Below, one piece after another: positions 45,026 to 53,645 of a stretch of 64,000 nucleotides of DNA. The DNA is from an uncultured Clostridia bacterium (GTDB taxonomy: Bacteria > Bacillota > Clostridia > Oscillospirales > Ruminococcaceae), in the NCBI GenBank assembly GCA_947631455.1, contig CANRLH010000003.1, positions 186,001-250,000 on the forward strand, read 5' to 3'. The position numbers were made by a program, and so were the translations under genes. Each line of letters opens with the position of its first letter. Within the stretch, counting starts at the first letter, position 1. Below the pieces are notes generated by a model. It saw nothing but the letters and a program-made list of their open reading frames with translations. It was not told where the DNA came from and made no database searches.

Positions 45026-45933
45026 TTGTTTGTTCCTCCGTTTTTTCTTATATTATCCGCCACTGCCTTGATTTTCTCAAGCCTGTGGTTTACTCCTGAT
45101 TTTGATATTGCAGGCTTAAAAAGCTCGCCCAGTTCCTTAAGCGTAAGCTCGGGATTTTCATATCTCAGCCTCGCGGTTTCATAAATATCATCCGGCAATA
45201 TGTCAAGACCGACCGTCTTTTCTATAAGCTCTATATCTTCTATCTGCTTTTCGCTTGCCCTCACGGTCCTTTCTATATTTGCGTTTTCGCAGTTCATTAC
45301 CCTATTTACCTTGTTCCTGACGTTTTTTAGGATCTTTACGTTGATCATCTCAAGGGTGGACTTTGAAGCTCCCATAAGTGTGAGCATATCTTCTATGTTT
45401 TCACTTTCTTTAAGGTAAACTATCTCTGAATTTTTTCTGCTCACATGCTTTGCAATTATTCCGAAGCTTTCGATAAACAAAAGCCCCAGATCGTTGCAAA
45501 GCTCAACACTCGGCAATACAAATTCCATATGGTATTCCTTATTGGGATCCGTTACGCTGCCCACAGCGAGAAACACTCCCGCAATAACGCTTGCGCAGTC
45601 GTTTCCTTTAAGATTCTTTAAGTTATACCTGCCTATGCCGCCTGTAAAGCTTTTTATCTTATCAATTTCATTTTTACCCGATACCGATACGTTATATGTG
45701 CTGCGTCCTCTCTTTTTTGTTTCACTTAAGTTAATTTCAGTTACATTGCAGCAGGACTTGAGCTTATGATATAAAAAATCTGCCGTCTCTTCGTTTTCAG
45801 TGGTAAACTTAAGCTTGTCTGACGAAAGTTCCTTACACAGCGAAAGCATACCAAAAAGCACGGCCTTTTCTTTATTCCGTGATTTTATCTCGTCGATGAT
45901 CTGATATTTAACCGTCTTAGAAAACGATGCCAT
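45022..45933 (-). CDS. whiA: DNA-binding protein WhiA
   Basis: 303 aa. N-terminal LAGLIDADG-like domain degenerated for nuclease activity, and a C-terminal HTH (LTLKELGELFKPAISKSGVNHRLEKIKAVAD). In Streptomyces it controls sporulation; in Firmicutes it influences cell division and chromosome segregation. It follows rapZ as in most Gram-positives, although here a yvcK homologue between them is missing. AAAGGA precedes ATG 45933. Confidence 0.93.
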   Translation of the reverse strand: MASFSKTVKYQIIDEIKSRNKEKAVLFGMLSLCKELSSDKLKFTTENEETADFLYHKLKSCCNVTEINLSETKKRGRSTYNVSVSGKNEIDKIKSFTGGIGRYNLKNLKGNDCASVIAGVFLAVGSVTDPNKEYHMEFVLPSVELCNDLGLLFIESFGIIAKHVSRKNSEIVYLKESENIEDMLTLMGASKSTLEMINVKILKNVRNKVNRVMNCENANIERTVRASEKQIEDIELIEKTVGLDILPDDIYETARLRYENPELTLKELGELFKPAISKSGVNHRLEKIKAVADNIRKNGGTNK

Positions 45934-45964
45934 AATGATCCTTTCAGTAAAATTTCAGCTTTTA

Positions 45965-46831
45965 CTACCTTGTGTACTTATCTATATCCCTATGGTTTAC
46001 CCTTACCTTTGAATGTAAACCGCTCAGATGCTTTGCAAGCCTTTCGGCAAAGGTGACGCTTCTGTGCTTTCCGCCTGTGCACCCAAAAGCTATGATAAGC
46101 TGGCTTTTACCCTCTTTTACATAAAGCGGTATCAAAAAATCGATCATATCGTAAAGCTTGCTTTCAAGAGCTTTTGCTTCTTCAAATTGCATTACGTAGT
46201 CGGAAACCTCTTTAGTGAGCCCTGTCTTTCTTCTGAGCGAATCTATATAGTACGGGTTTGGAAGACATCTTACGTCAAACACCAAATCAGCCTCTCTCAT
46301 TGGCCCATACTTAAAGCCGAACGAGCAAATATCGATCTGTATAAACTCTTCCCCGCTTTCCAAAAACAGCGCCCTTACCTTTTCCTTTAGCTGAGCCGCA
46401 CTCAAAAATGATGAATCGATAAAGTAATCGGATATTCCCTTGACGTTTGCAAGCATATCGCGCTCAAGCGATATTGAGTAGGCAATATCCCCCTTTGCAA
46501 GATTTAGAAGCGGATGCTTTCTTCTCGTCTCCTTATATCTCGCCTCTATCACCGAATCATCGGCGTCAAGAAACAAAACCTTAACCCTTTCGCCGCTTTT
46601 TTTCAGTTCATTTATAGTTACGTACAGTTCTTTAAAAAAACTTCCCGAGCGGACATCGGCTACAAATGCAACCCGGTCAAGATTTCTGTCGCTGGATGCA
46701 CAAAGAGCCGCGAATTTTGTTATTAGCTCGGGCGGCATATTGTCAATACAGTAAAAGCCCAAATCCTCAAGGGCATTTACCGCAGTTGATTTGCCGGAAC
46801 CCGAAACTCCCGTAAGAATAATAAATTCCAT
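45965..46831 (-). CDS. rapZ: RNase adapter protein RapZ (YvcJ, P-loop nucleotide-binding)
   Basis: 288 aa. N-terminal Walker A FIILTGVSGSGKSTAVNAL and Walker B-like VLFLDADDSVI, C-terminal domain with FGCTGGKHRSVTFAERLA, which senses a small ligand in E. coli RapZ. In Firmicutes the YvcJ homologue hydrolyses nucleotides and affects competence. ATG 46831 after AAGGGAG is chosen over the track start 11 codons upstream, which would overlap murB. Confidence 0.93.
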   Translation of the reverse strand: MEFIILTGVSGSGKSTAVNALEDLGFYCIDNMPPELITKFAALCASSDRNLDRVAFVADVRSGSFFKELYVTINELKKSGERVKVLFLDADDSVIEARYKETRRKHPLLNLAKGDIAYSISLERDMLANVKGISDYFIDSSFLSAAQLKEKVRALFLESGEEFIQIDICSFGFKYGPMREADLVFDVRCLPNPYYIDSLRRKTGLTKEVSDYVMQFEEAKALESKLYDMIDFLIPLYVKEGKSQLIIAFGCTGGKHRSVTFAERLAKHLSGLHSKVRVNHRDIDKYTR

Positions 46832-46853
46832 ATTTCTCCCTTTCACATAACTG

Positions 46854-47771
46854 TCAGTCATCAAAACGCTTTATCAAAACCTCGCACTCCAAAAACTGAC
46901 CGCTGTCAGCCTTTACCCGTTTCTGCACCTCAGATATGAGCTGAGTTACATCTTTAAACGTAGCGCCGCCCAGATTTATCACAAAACCGCTATGCTTTTT
47001 TGAAACCTGTGCACGGCCGACTGTATATCCTTTCAAGCCGCTTTCTTCAATAAGCTTTCCTGCGAAAAATCCCTCGGGTCTTTTAAATGTAGAACCGGCG
47101 TTTGGAAATTCAAGCGGCTGTTTTTCCTTTCTTCTGCCCATAAGATCGTTCATTCTTGCGCTTATCTCTTCCTTTGACTTGGTGTTGTCCAGTTTAAAGG
47201 ACGCCGATAGTATTACGCTGCTTCCGTTTTGAAATACGCTGTGACGATACGAAAGCTCCATATCCTTATTAAAAACGGTGACAGTTTTGCCGCTGTCACA
47301 AAGCACCTCACAAGAGACCAAAACATCCTTTATCTCACCGCCGTATGCGCCTGCGTTCATATAAACTGCTCCTCCGACGCTGCCCGGTATGCCATATGCA
47401 AACTCAAGTCCCGAAAGAGAGTTTTCAAGCGCTGCTCTGCAAACGCTAATAAGTGAAGCACCTGCCTGAGCCGTTATTGTATTTTCAGAAACATCGACCT
47501 TTGAAAACGAGCTTCCAAGATGAAAAACAACGCCGTTAAAACCAAGATCATCAAAAAGCAAATTTGAGCCTTTACCCAAAATTATATATCTTATCCTGTT
47601 TTCCTTGGCGGACTTTACAAGCTCACACAAAGCTCTTTTGTCGCTTATCTCAACAAATACCTTCGCTCCGCCGCCGATTTTAAATGTGGTGTAATCACAA
47701 AGAGGTGTGTCAAAACTGACTTCCTGACCCAAAAGCCTTGCAAGTGCGGCAATATTCTCAAAATCATGCAT
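46854..47771 (-). CDS. murB: UDP-N-acetylenolpyruvoylglucosamine reductase
   Basis: 305 aa FAD enzyme of peptidoglycan precursor synthesis. FAD-binding segments YIILGKGSNLLF and GLEFAYGIPGSVGGAVYMNAGAYGGEI; catalytic Ser region GSTFKRPEGFFAGKLIEESGLKG; terminal Glu in FLECEVLIKRF. Short loops match the type II (Gram-positive) enzyme. In the rapZ/whiA neighbourhood as in other clostridia. Confidence 0.95.
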   Translation of the reverse strand: MHDFENIAALARLLGQEVSFDTPLCDYTTFKIGGGAKVFVEISDKRALCELVKSAKENRIRYIILGKGSNLLFDDLGFNGVVFHLGSSFSKVDVSENTITAQAGASLISVCRAALENSLSGLEFAYGIPGSVGGAVYMNAGAYGGEIKDVLVSCEVLCDSGKTVTVFNKDMELSYRHSVFQNGSSVILSASFKLDNTKSKEEISARMNDLMGRRKEKQPLEFPNAGSTFKRPEGFFAGKLIEESGLKGYTVGRAQVSKKHSGFVINLGGATFKDVTQLISEVQKRVKADSGQFLECEVLIKRFDD

Positions 47772-47796
47772 AAAACTATATCCTCATAACAGTTAT

Positions 47797-48522
47797 CTAT
47801 ATTTTAGGCGCTTGAGGGTGATTTCTGTTCGCCCTGTCTATAATATAGTCAAAGTTCGTGCTTATGATAAGATTTTCAGGATACTTAACCTCGTCCAATA
47901 TCTCATAAGCCAAACTGAAATCTCCTATTCGCTCACAGTAATGAGCGTCTGAATCAACCGCAATTTTGACGCCTTCTTTTTTGCACGCATTAAACAGTCT
48001 GACTGCCGTGTCCTTTTGGCTTGCCCCTGATCTCAACGAAGCCTCATTAAGCTCAACTATCTTATCGTATTTTGAAAAAAGCTTCGCGGCTTTTGTGTAG
48101 TCAAACGGATAGCCCCTCGCCGTAAGATGCCCGAAAGCATCAACAAGAGGATTTTTGCACACGTTTTCTATGGCCTTAAAGTGGTCGTCGGCACTCATGG
48201 GAGGAAAAACCGGTCCGTGAAACGACGCGACGATCCATTGCAGTTTTCCTATAACATAATCGGGAATATCAAGCTCACCGTCAGTGTTCATAATATCAGC
48301 CTCTATTCCTTTAAGAACGTATACTCCTTTTATTGTCTGAGGCAAAACGCTCTGATTGGCTGCATGCCATTCGTGCGGTGCATCCGGCATAAGCGGAGCG
48401 TGATCGGTAAGCGCGATTACTTTTATACCTCTTTCCCGTGCGACCGCGCAGTTCTCCGTTATCGTCGAAAACGCATGAGATGACGCCAGTGTGTGCGTAT
48501 GCAAATCTGCAATTATTTTCAT
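47797..48522 (-). CDS. PHP-domain phosphatase (YcdX-like)
   Basis: 241 aa. All PHP metal motifs visible: DLHTHTLAS, ALTDHAPLMPDAP, GIEADIM, ASFHGPV, DAFGHLTARG and AVDSDAHYCERIG. The YcdX-type family hydrolyses phosphate monoesters; the physiological substrate is not known. Sits between hprK and murB, as PHP proteins often do in clostridia. Confidence 0.9.
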   Translation of the reverse strand: MKIIADLHTHTLASSHAFSTITENCAVARERGIKVIALTDHAPLMPDAPHEWHAANQSVLPQTIKGVYVLKGIEADIMNTDGELDIPDYVIGKLQWIVASFHGPVFPPMSADDHFKAIENVCKNPLVDAFGHLTARGYPFDYTKAAKLFSKYDKIVELNEASLRSGASQKDTAVRLFNACKKEGVKIAVDSDAHYCERIGDFSLAYEILDEVKYPENLIISTNFDYIIDRANRNHPQAPKI

Positions 48523-48547
48523 TCTATGTTCTCCAAACCTTATAATG

Positions 48548-49507
48548 TTAAAATGCGTCCCAGTTTTTGACTGTACTTTTTGAATCTATTTCCAGTCCAA
48601 GATTGTCTAAAAGCTCCTGTGCCGCATTATAACCCATCTTTTTCTGTCTGTTGTTCATTGCGGCAACTTCTATTATAATAGCCAGGTTCCTTCCGGGCTT
48701 TACGGGAATTGTCAGCGAAGGGATCTGAAGCCCCAAAATGTTCGTATATTCACTGTCCACACCCATTCTGTCATATACCTTGGTGGGATCCCACGTTTCA
48801 AGCTCGATGACCAGATCTATCTTCTCTGTCACCTTTACGGCTCCCATACCGAAAAGCCGCCTTGCGTTAATAATTCCTATGCCCCTGAGCTCAAGAAAAT
48901 GTCGTATGTTATCAGGCGACGAGCCAACAAGGCTCTTTTTCGAAACCTTCCTGATTTCTACCGCATCGTCAGCAACAAGACGGTGACCTCTCTTTACAAG
49001 CTCAATAGCCGTCTCACTTTTTCCGACGCCTGACTCGCCTATTATAAGAATTCCCTCGCCGTAGACTTCAATCAAAACTCCGTGTCTTGTAATACGCGGG
49101 CCAAGTTGAAGATTGAGATATGCGATCAGGCTCGCAACAAACTCAGTGGTGCTGTCGTTAGTTCTCAAAAGCGCTACACCGTAATCCTTCGCACACGCAA
49201 GCATCTCAGGAAAAACATCGTGTCCCCTTGCAATGACAAGCGCGGGGATCTTTGTTTCAAATAGCTTTGAGATCTTTTGAAATCTAAGAGCACTTCCGAT
49301 CGAATCAAGATATGCAAACTCCATATTCCCGCACACCTGTATTCTTCCGGAATTAAAATATTCATAAAATCCCGTAAGCTGAAGTCCGGGTCTGTTTGCA
49401 TCATTGTCGTCGATCAAAATCTCAGAGGTATCCTTCGGAGTATATATAACCTCAAGTTCAAGCTCATCAATAATGTTTTTAAGCGGTACAGTAAATACTT
49501 CTGACAT
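48548..49507 (-). CDS. hprK: HPr kinase/phosphorylase
   Basis: 319 aa. Phosphorylates and dephosphorylates HPr on Ser46, the switch of carbon catabolite control in Firmicutes. P-loop LIIGESGVGKSETAIELVKRGHRLVADDAV, followed by the HprK signature ELRGIGIINARRLFG and the C-terminal INxKPGRN-like IPVKPGRNLAIIIEVAAMNNRQK. ATG 49507 (AAGGAG six bases upstream) is preferred to the ATG two codons earlier. Confidence 0.95.
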   Translation of the reverse strand: MSEVFTVPLKNIIDELELEVIYTPKDTSEILIDDNDANRPGLQLTGFYEYFNSGRIQVCGNMEFAYLDSIGSALRFQKISKLFETKIPALVIARGHDVFPEMLACAKDYGVALLRTNDSTTEFVASLIAYLNLQLGPRITRHGVLIEVYGEGILIIGESGVGKSETAIELVKRGHRLVADDAVEIRKVSKKSLVGSSPDNIRHFLELRGIGIINARRLFGMGAVKVTEKIDLVIELETWDPTKVYDRMGVDSEYTNILGLQIPSLTIPVKPGRNLAIIIEVAAMNNRQKKMGYNAAQELLDNLGLEIDSKSTVKNWDAF

Positions 49508-49539
49508 AAGCATCTCCTTTTAATAAATTATGACTAAAC

Positions 49540-50805
49540 CTAAATACAGCCTCTGTTTTTCATTTCCTGTGCCGCAAGCATTACGCCAAGCCTTCCGGTC
49601 GGATATGTAAGGCCTCCTTGCAGCCATGCGGCAAACGGCTCTCTTATAGGCGCATCTGCCGAAAGCTCAATAGACGCTCCCATTGTAAAAGCTCCCGCCG
49701 CCATTATCACCTTACTGTCATATCCCGGCATATCCCATGCTTCCGGAATAGCAAAGCTGTCGACAGGCGAGCCCTTTTGAATTCCCTGACAAAACGCAGT
49801 AAGATTTTCCTCGTTTTTTAAAAGAACAGACGCTATAATATCCGTTCTCTTTTCGTCGCTTTTGGGAAGCGTTTTAAAGCCCAGCAGTTCAAAAAAACGG
49901 CAGGCAAACACAGAGGTTTTCAGCGCCTCACACACAGTCCGGGGCGCAAGGAAAAATCCTAGCAATATCTCTCTTGTCATATTTAAAGAACAGCCTACCT
50001 CTTTTCCCATTCCGACACAGGTAAGTCTGTCTGCGCACATTTCAACAAGATCGGCACGACCTGCTATGTAACCCCCTGTCTGTGCTATTCCGCCGCCCGG
50101 ATTTTTTATAAGCGATCCGACGATTAAATCAGCACCGACATCTGTTGGCTCCTTTTCCTCTGCAAACTCACCGTAGCAATTATCCACTATGACGATAATA
50201 TCATTATTCGATTGTTTTGCAGTTTTTACTATCTTCTCTATTATCTCAATGCTTAATGACGGCCTTAACGAATATCCTCTTGAGCGCTGAATGTAAAGTA
50301 CCTTTGCCGCTCCTGAGCACTCTTTGATTTTTTCATAATCCGGCATACCGTCTGTAAGCAGATCAATTTGGGCATACTTTATGCCAAAGTCTTTAAGCGA
50401 GCCTTTGCCGCTTTTTCCGTCAATCCCGATAACGCCCTCCAGCGTGTCATACGGCGCACCGGTTGCGCAAAGCAAAGTATCATTCGGGCGCAGTATACCG
50501 AAGAGCGCAGTAGAAAGAGCGTGAGTTCCGTTTACAAAATTATGCCTTACTATCGCGTCCTCAGCGCCAAAAGCATCTGCATAAACTTTATCTGCGATAT
50601 CTCTTCCCAGATCATCGTATCCGTAGCCGTTTGTACCCTTTAAACAAGCCTCGCTGACCTTGTTCTTTATAAACGAATAAAGCACCTTTTCACCGTTTAT
50701 TTTTGCGGTTTCCTCAATTTTGCTAAACTGCTCGCATGATTCCTTTTCAGCGATATCCGCAAGCTCTCTTATTCTTTCATCTATGTCAAAATATCCGCTT
50801 TGCAT
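49540..50805 (-). CDS. ynbB: Methionine gamma-lyase family PLP protein (YnbB, 'aluminium resistance' family)
   Basis: 421 aa fold type I PLP enzyme. The PLP lysine is in IVGSLIKNPGGGIAQTGGYIAG; the ring-stacking/Asp region is IIVIVDNCYGEFAEEKEP. Members are called aluminium resistance proteins from an old phenotype; the reaction is unproven. ATG 50805 two bases after the GNAT stop, with GAGGAG upstream. Confidence 0.88.
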   Translation of the reverse strand: MQSGYFDIDERIRELADIAEKESCEQFSKIEETAKINGEKVLYSFIKNKVSEACLKGTNGYGYDDLGRDIADKVYADAFGAEDAIVRHNFVNGTHALSTALFGILRPNDTLLCATGAPYDTLEGVIGIDGKSGKGSLKDFGIKYAQIDLLTDGMPDYEKIKECSGAAKVLYIQRSRGYSLRPSLSIEIIEKIVKTAKQSNNDIIVIVDNCYGEFAEEKEPTDVGADLIVGSLIKNPGGGIAQTGGYIAGRADLVEMCADRLTCVGMGKEVGCSLNMTREILLGFFLAPRTVCEALKTSVFACRFFELLGFKTLPKSDEKRTDIIASVLLKNEENLTAFCQGIQKGSPVDSFAIPEAWDMPGYDSKVIMAAGAFTMGASIELSADAPIREPFAAWLQGGLTYPTGRLGVMLAAQEMKNRGCI

Positions 50806-50806
50806 T

Positions 50807-51592
50807 TTAAATATTCTCCTCAACATTTCTTAACTCAAGAACTATGTCATCGTTTACCGGTTCAAATCCTATTTCGGTATAATAGCTCACGTTGTAGCTT
50901 CTGGCGTAAAGGCGTACCTTGAAGCCGTCTGCGTTCAGCTTTTCACCGATCCAATACAAAAGCTCCCTTGCGTGATGCTTTCCGCGCTGTGATGGAATCG
51001 TTGCAACGTGTCCCACAAATGCGATATCATCGATAATATACTGTATAGTTGCACTCGAATAACATCCAAGCGTGAAGCTTTGAGAAAGCCCTCTTCTTAT
51101 CCTGTGAGAGGTGTCCGTTAGCCATAAGTCCTTTGTCTGTTTAATTATCGGGAAGCTTGTCTGTAATATCTCAAACACATCGTCAAGCTTTGGTGTTTCG
51201 TTCACATTGATTTTGGGGATCCGAGATGAACATCTGAACTCGAACTCCACTCTTTTAAAATCCCTGTAATCACTTTGAACAAGGTCGTAAAGCCGATATG
51301 CGTATCTTAAATCAAGCTCAACGGTAAAAGGCTTTGTCATATTGACAAATATCGAGAGCTCTGTGATATCCTGTTCTGAAAAGACCTTATTACTAAAAGC
51401 TGATACTACCATTGAAGAATTAAAAAGCGAAATAAGTCCTTTTACATCATCGCCGTCCTTCACAAGGAAAAATCTGCAAAAATCGTATTTTGTACCATAT
51501 GCAATAAAATGAGAACGGATCCTTCTTGAGTAATGACTTGATTCAAGTCCTGCCAAAAGCTCTTTATCTATATCCTTTGTTTGAGTTATCAT
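50807..51592 (-). CDS. GNAT family N-acetyltransferase
   Basis: 261 aa. The C-terminal half (about 135-255) is a GNAT domain with the acetyl-CoA motif AFVGHVATIPSQRGKHHARELLYWIGEKL and the following RLYARSYNVSYYTEIGFEPV. The N-terminal half (FFLVKDGDDVKGLISLFNSS ...) looks like a second, degenerate GNAT-like fold. Acceptor unknown. Tightly packed between an M42 peptidase and ynbB. Confidence 0.85.
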   Translation of the reverse strand: MITQTKDIDKELLAGLESSHYSRRIRSHFIAYGTKYDFCRFFLVKDGDDVKGLISLFNSSMVVSAFSNKVFSEQDITELSIFVNMTKPFTVELDLRYAYRLYDLVQSDYRDFKRVEFEFRCSSRIPKINVNETPKLDDVFEILQTSFPIIKQTKDLWLTDTSHRIRRGLSQSFTLGCYSSATIQYIIDDIAFVGHVATIPSQRGKHHARELLYWIGEKLNADGFKVRLYARSYNVSYYTEIGFEPVNDDIVLELRNVEENI

Positions 51593-51598
51593 TAAGTC

Positions 51599-52609
51599 TT
51601 AAATCCTTTGAATAAGTTGTCTTATAAGCTCATAGGAGCTTTCAATGTCACGCACATCCGCAACCGACGACGGCGAATGTATATATCTGCACGGAAGAGA
51701 AATGGCTATGGTTTTTACTCCGCCCCTTGCAGTGTGGATCGCTCCGGCATCATTTCCTCCAGCGATCATTGTTTTGGTCTGACATGGGATTCCCTTCTCA
51801 TCTGCAATATCAAATGCAAGCTTGTAAAGCTCCTTTGAATAAATAGTGGATCTGTCCATAAACGAAACTGCCGGGCCTTTTCCCTGAACACAAACCCTTT
51901 TCTCTCCCTCAGCGCCGGGAATGTCAGAGGCAGTAGTTGCCTCAATCACCACAGCCACATCCGGATTTATGCTGTAAGCCGCCGCTTTTGCACCTCTTAA
52001 ACCTACCTCCTCCTGCACCAAAAATGCAAAGCAGGTATCATATTCAATTTCCGACTGTATAAGCTTTATCATTACGGCACAGCCAAATCGGTCGTCTATT
52101 GCCTTTGCCTTTATTTTATTTTTGCATAGCTTAACGAAATCAGAATCAAATGCTATGCTGTCACCGGGCTTTACATACTTTTGCGCCTGAGCTTTGTCAG
52201 AAGCCCCGATATCTACGCTTAATGCGCTCAACTTAGGCGCTTTGTCTCTTTCATCTTTTGAAATATTGTGAATTGCGGCAGAGCCGACAACACCGCTTAT
52301 GCGTCTGTCACCCACACGCACTTTTTTTCCGAGTATCACCGCAGGTTCAATTCCTCCAACCGCGCTTACATTAAGGCTTCCATCGTCGTTTATACTCGTG
52401 ACGATAAGACCTACCTCGTCCATATGCGCTGACACCATAAGTCTTTTTTCCGGCTCTTTTCTGCCCTTCTTAACAGCGATGATATTTCCGAGATTGTCAA
52501 CGGTATAATCGCAAAAGTCTTTTATTTTGTCAATTATATATTCTCTTACTCTGCCCTCGTCGCCGGAAATTCCGTCAATCAGGCACAGATCTTTTAAAAG
52601 ACTGGTCAT
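51599..52609 (-). CDS. M42 family metallopeptidase (aminopeptidase) A
   Basis: 336 aa. Cytoplasmic dimetal TET-type aminopeptidase/glucanase family. Metal-binding and catalytic features: VSAHMDEVGLIV, KAIDDRFGCAVMIKL, FLVQEEVGLRGAKAAAY (catalytic Glu pair), VVIEATTASDIPG and the final His in RYIHSPSSVADV. Starts with a 4-bp overlap (ATGA) with the upstream paralogue. Confidence 0.92.
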   Translation of the reverse strand: MTSLLKDLCLIDGISGDEGRVREYIIDKIKDFCDYTVDNLGNIIAVKKGRKEPEKRLMVSAHMDEVGLIVTSINDDGSLNVSAVGGIEPAVILGKKVRVGDRRISGVVGSAAIHNISKDERDKAPKLSALSVDIGASDKAQAQKYVKPGDSIAFDSDFVKLCKNKIKAKAIDDRFGCAVMIKLIQSEIEYDTCFAFLVQEEVGLRGAKAAAYSINPDVAVVIEATTASDIPGAEGEKRVCVQGKGPAVSFMDRSTIYSKELYKLAFDIADEKGIPCQTKTMIAGGNDAGAIHTARGGVKTIAISLPCRYIHSPSSVADVRDIESSYELIRQLIQRI

Positions 52610-53628
52610 ATAGCACCCTCCTTTAAAAACTCAGCAATCAATCTTGCAGCGTTCTCAATATCCAAAACCGATACGACCTCTACCGGAGTGTGCATATATT
52701 TTATCGGAACAGATACTGTGGCTGTCATTACTCCCGCGCGGGATACACCGATAGCATCAGCATCGGTTCCGGTTTCACCGCCCATGACCTCAGTCTGATA
52801 CGGCAGTTTATTTTTCTCGGCAACATCTATCAACGCGCATGATAAATCTTTTGACAAAGTCGGTGAAACACCTATCATTGCGCCTTTGCCCATATCGCCG
52901 CACTTGTTTTTATCCTCTCCCTTTGCGTTTGCAAAGGAAACGTCAACTGCTATTGCAAGGTCACAGCAGGCTAAATACGATGTCATTTTTGCACCGCCCT
53001 CACCCGTTTCTTCCATACAGGAAAAAGCCACCGCAATGTCGTACTTGCTCTCCTTTCCGACAAGCTCAAGCGCACGCAAAACGGTTACTATGCCCGCTCT
53101 GTCATCTACTGCGGCCGAGGTGATCCTGTCGCCGAGAAGCTCGGCAGGCTCGGTACTGAAAACCGCTCTTGTTCCCAACGGGATCATGCTCTTCGCCTGT
53201 TTTGGGTCAAGCCCCGCGTCAATATAAAGCTCATCAATGGTGGGCGCTTTATCACTGTCGGCGGAAAGATGCGGCGGTATCGATGTTATCACGCCTTTTA
53301 TCTCACCGCCCGGCGCAAGAATAATAACCTCCTGCGCGGGCAGAAGCCTTGTATCGATCCCACCCACAGGAGAAAATTTTAAGAACCCGTCCTCGGTCAC
53401 ATAGTTTATGATAAAACCAATCTGGTCTATATGAGCGTCAAGAAGTATTTTCTTTTTTTCTCCACTATTAGAAAACTTTGTCTCTCCGAAAACATTTCCA
53501 AAACTGTCAACCGTTACGTTATCCAAATACTTACAAAGAAGCTTTTTTGCCGCTTTGCTTGCGGCGTGCTCATCGCCGCTCACACCGTGCGCTTTACAAA
53601 GCTCAATAAGCGTTTTATTTATATCCAT
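52606..53628 (-). CDS. M42 family metallopeptidase (aminopeptidase) B
   Basis: 340 aa paralogue of the next gene. LLDAHIDQIGFIINYV, SAAVDDRAGIVTVLRA, AFSCMEETGEGGAKMTSY, LAIAVDVSFANAKGE and KYMHTPVEVVSV supply the metal ligands. It differs at the catalytic motif (EETG against EEVG) and has a longer insert near residue 135. Two adjacent M42 genes with different active-site contexts suggest different peptide preference or a mixed TET assembly. Confidence 0.92.
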   Translation of the reverse strand: MDINKTLIELCKAHGVSGDEHAASKAAKKLLCKYLDNVTVDSFGNVFGETKFSNSGEKKKILLDAHIDQIGFIINYVTEDGFLKFSPVGGIDTRLLPAQEVIILAPGGEIKGVITSIPPHLSADSDKAPTIDELYIDAGLDPKQAKSMIPLGTRAVFSTEPAELLGDRITSAAVDDRAGIVTVLRALELVGKESKYDIAVAFSCMEETGEGGAKMTSYLACCDLAIAVDVSFANAKGEDKNKCGDMGKGAMIGVSPTLSKDLSCALIDVAEKNKLPYQTEVMGGETGTDADAIGVSRAGVMTATVSVPIKYMHTPVEVVSVLDIENAARLIAEFLKEGAI

Positions 53629-53645
53629 ATTTCAATGATCCTTTT

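Noticed and set aside
44316-45071. 251-aa plus-strand ORF over the dnaE start and small membrane gene
   Set aside because: Overlaps three supported leftward genes, no recognisable domain.
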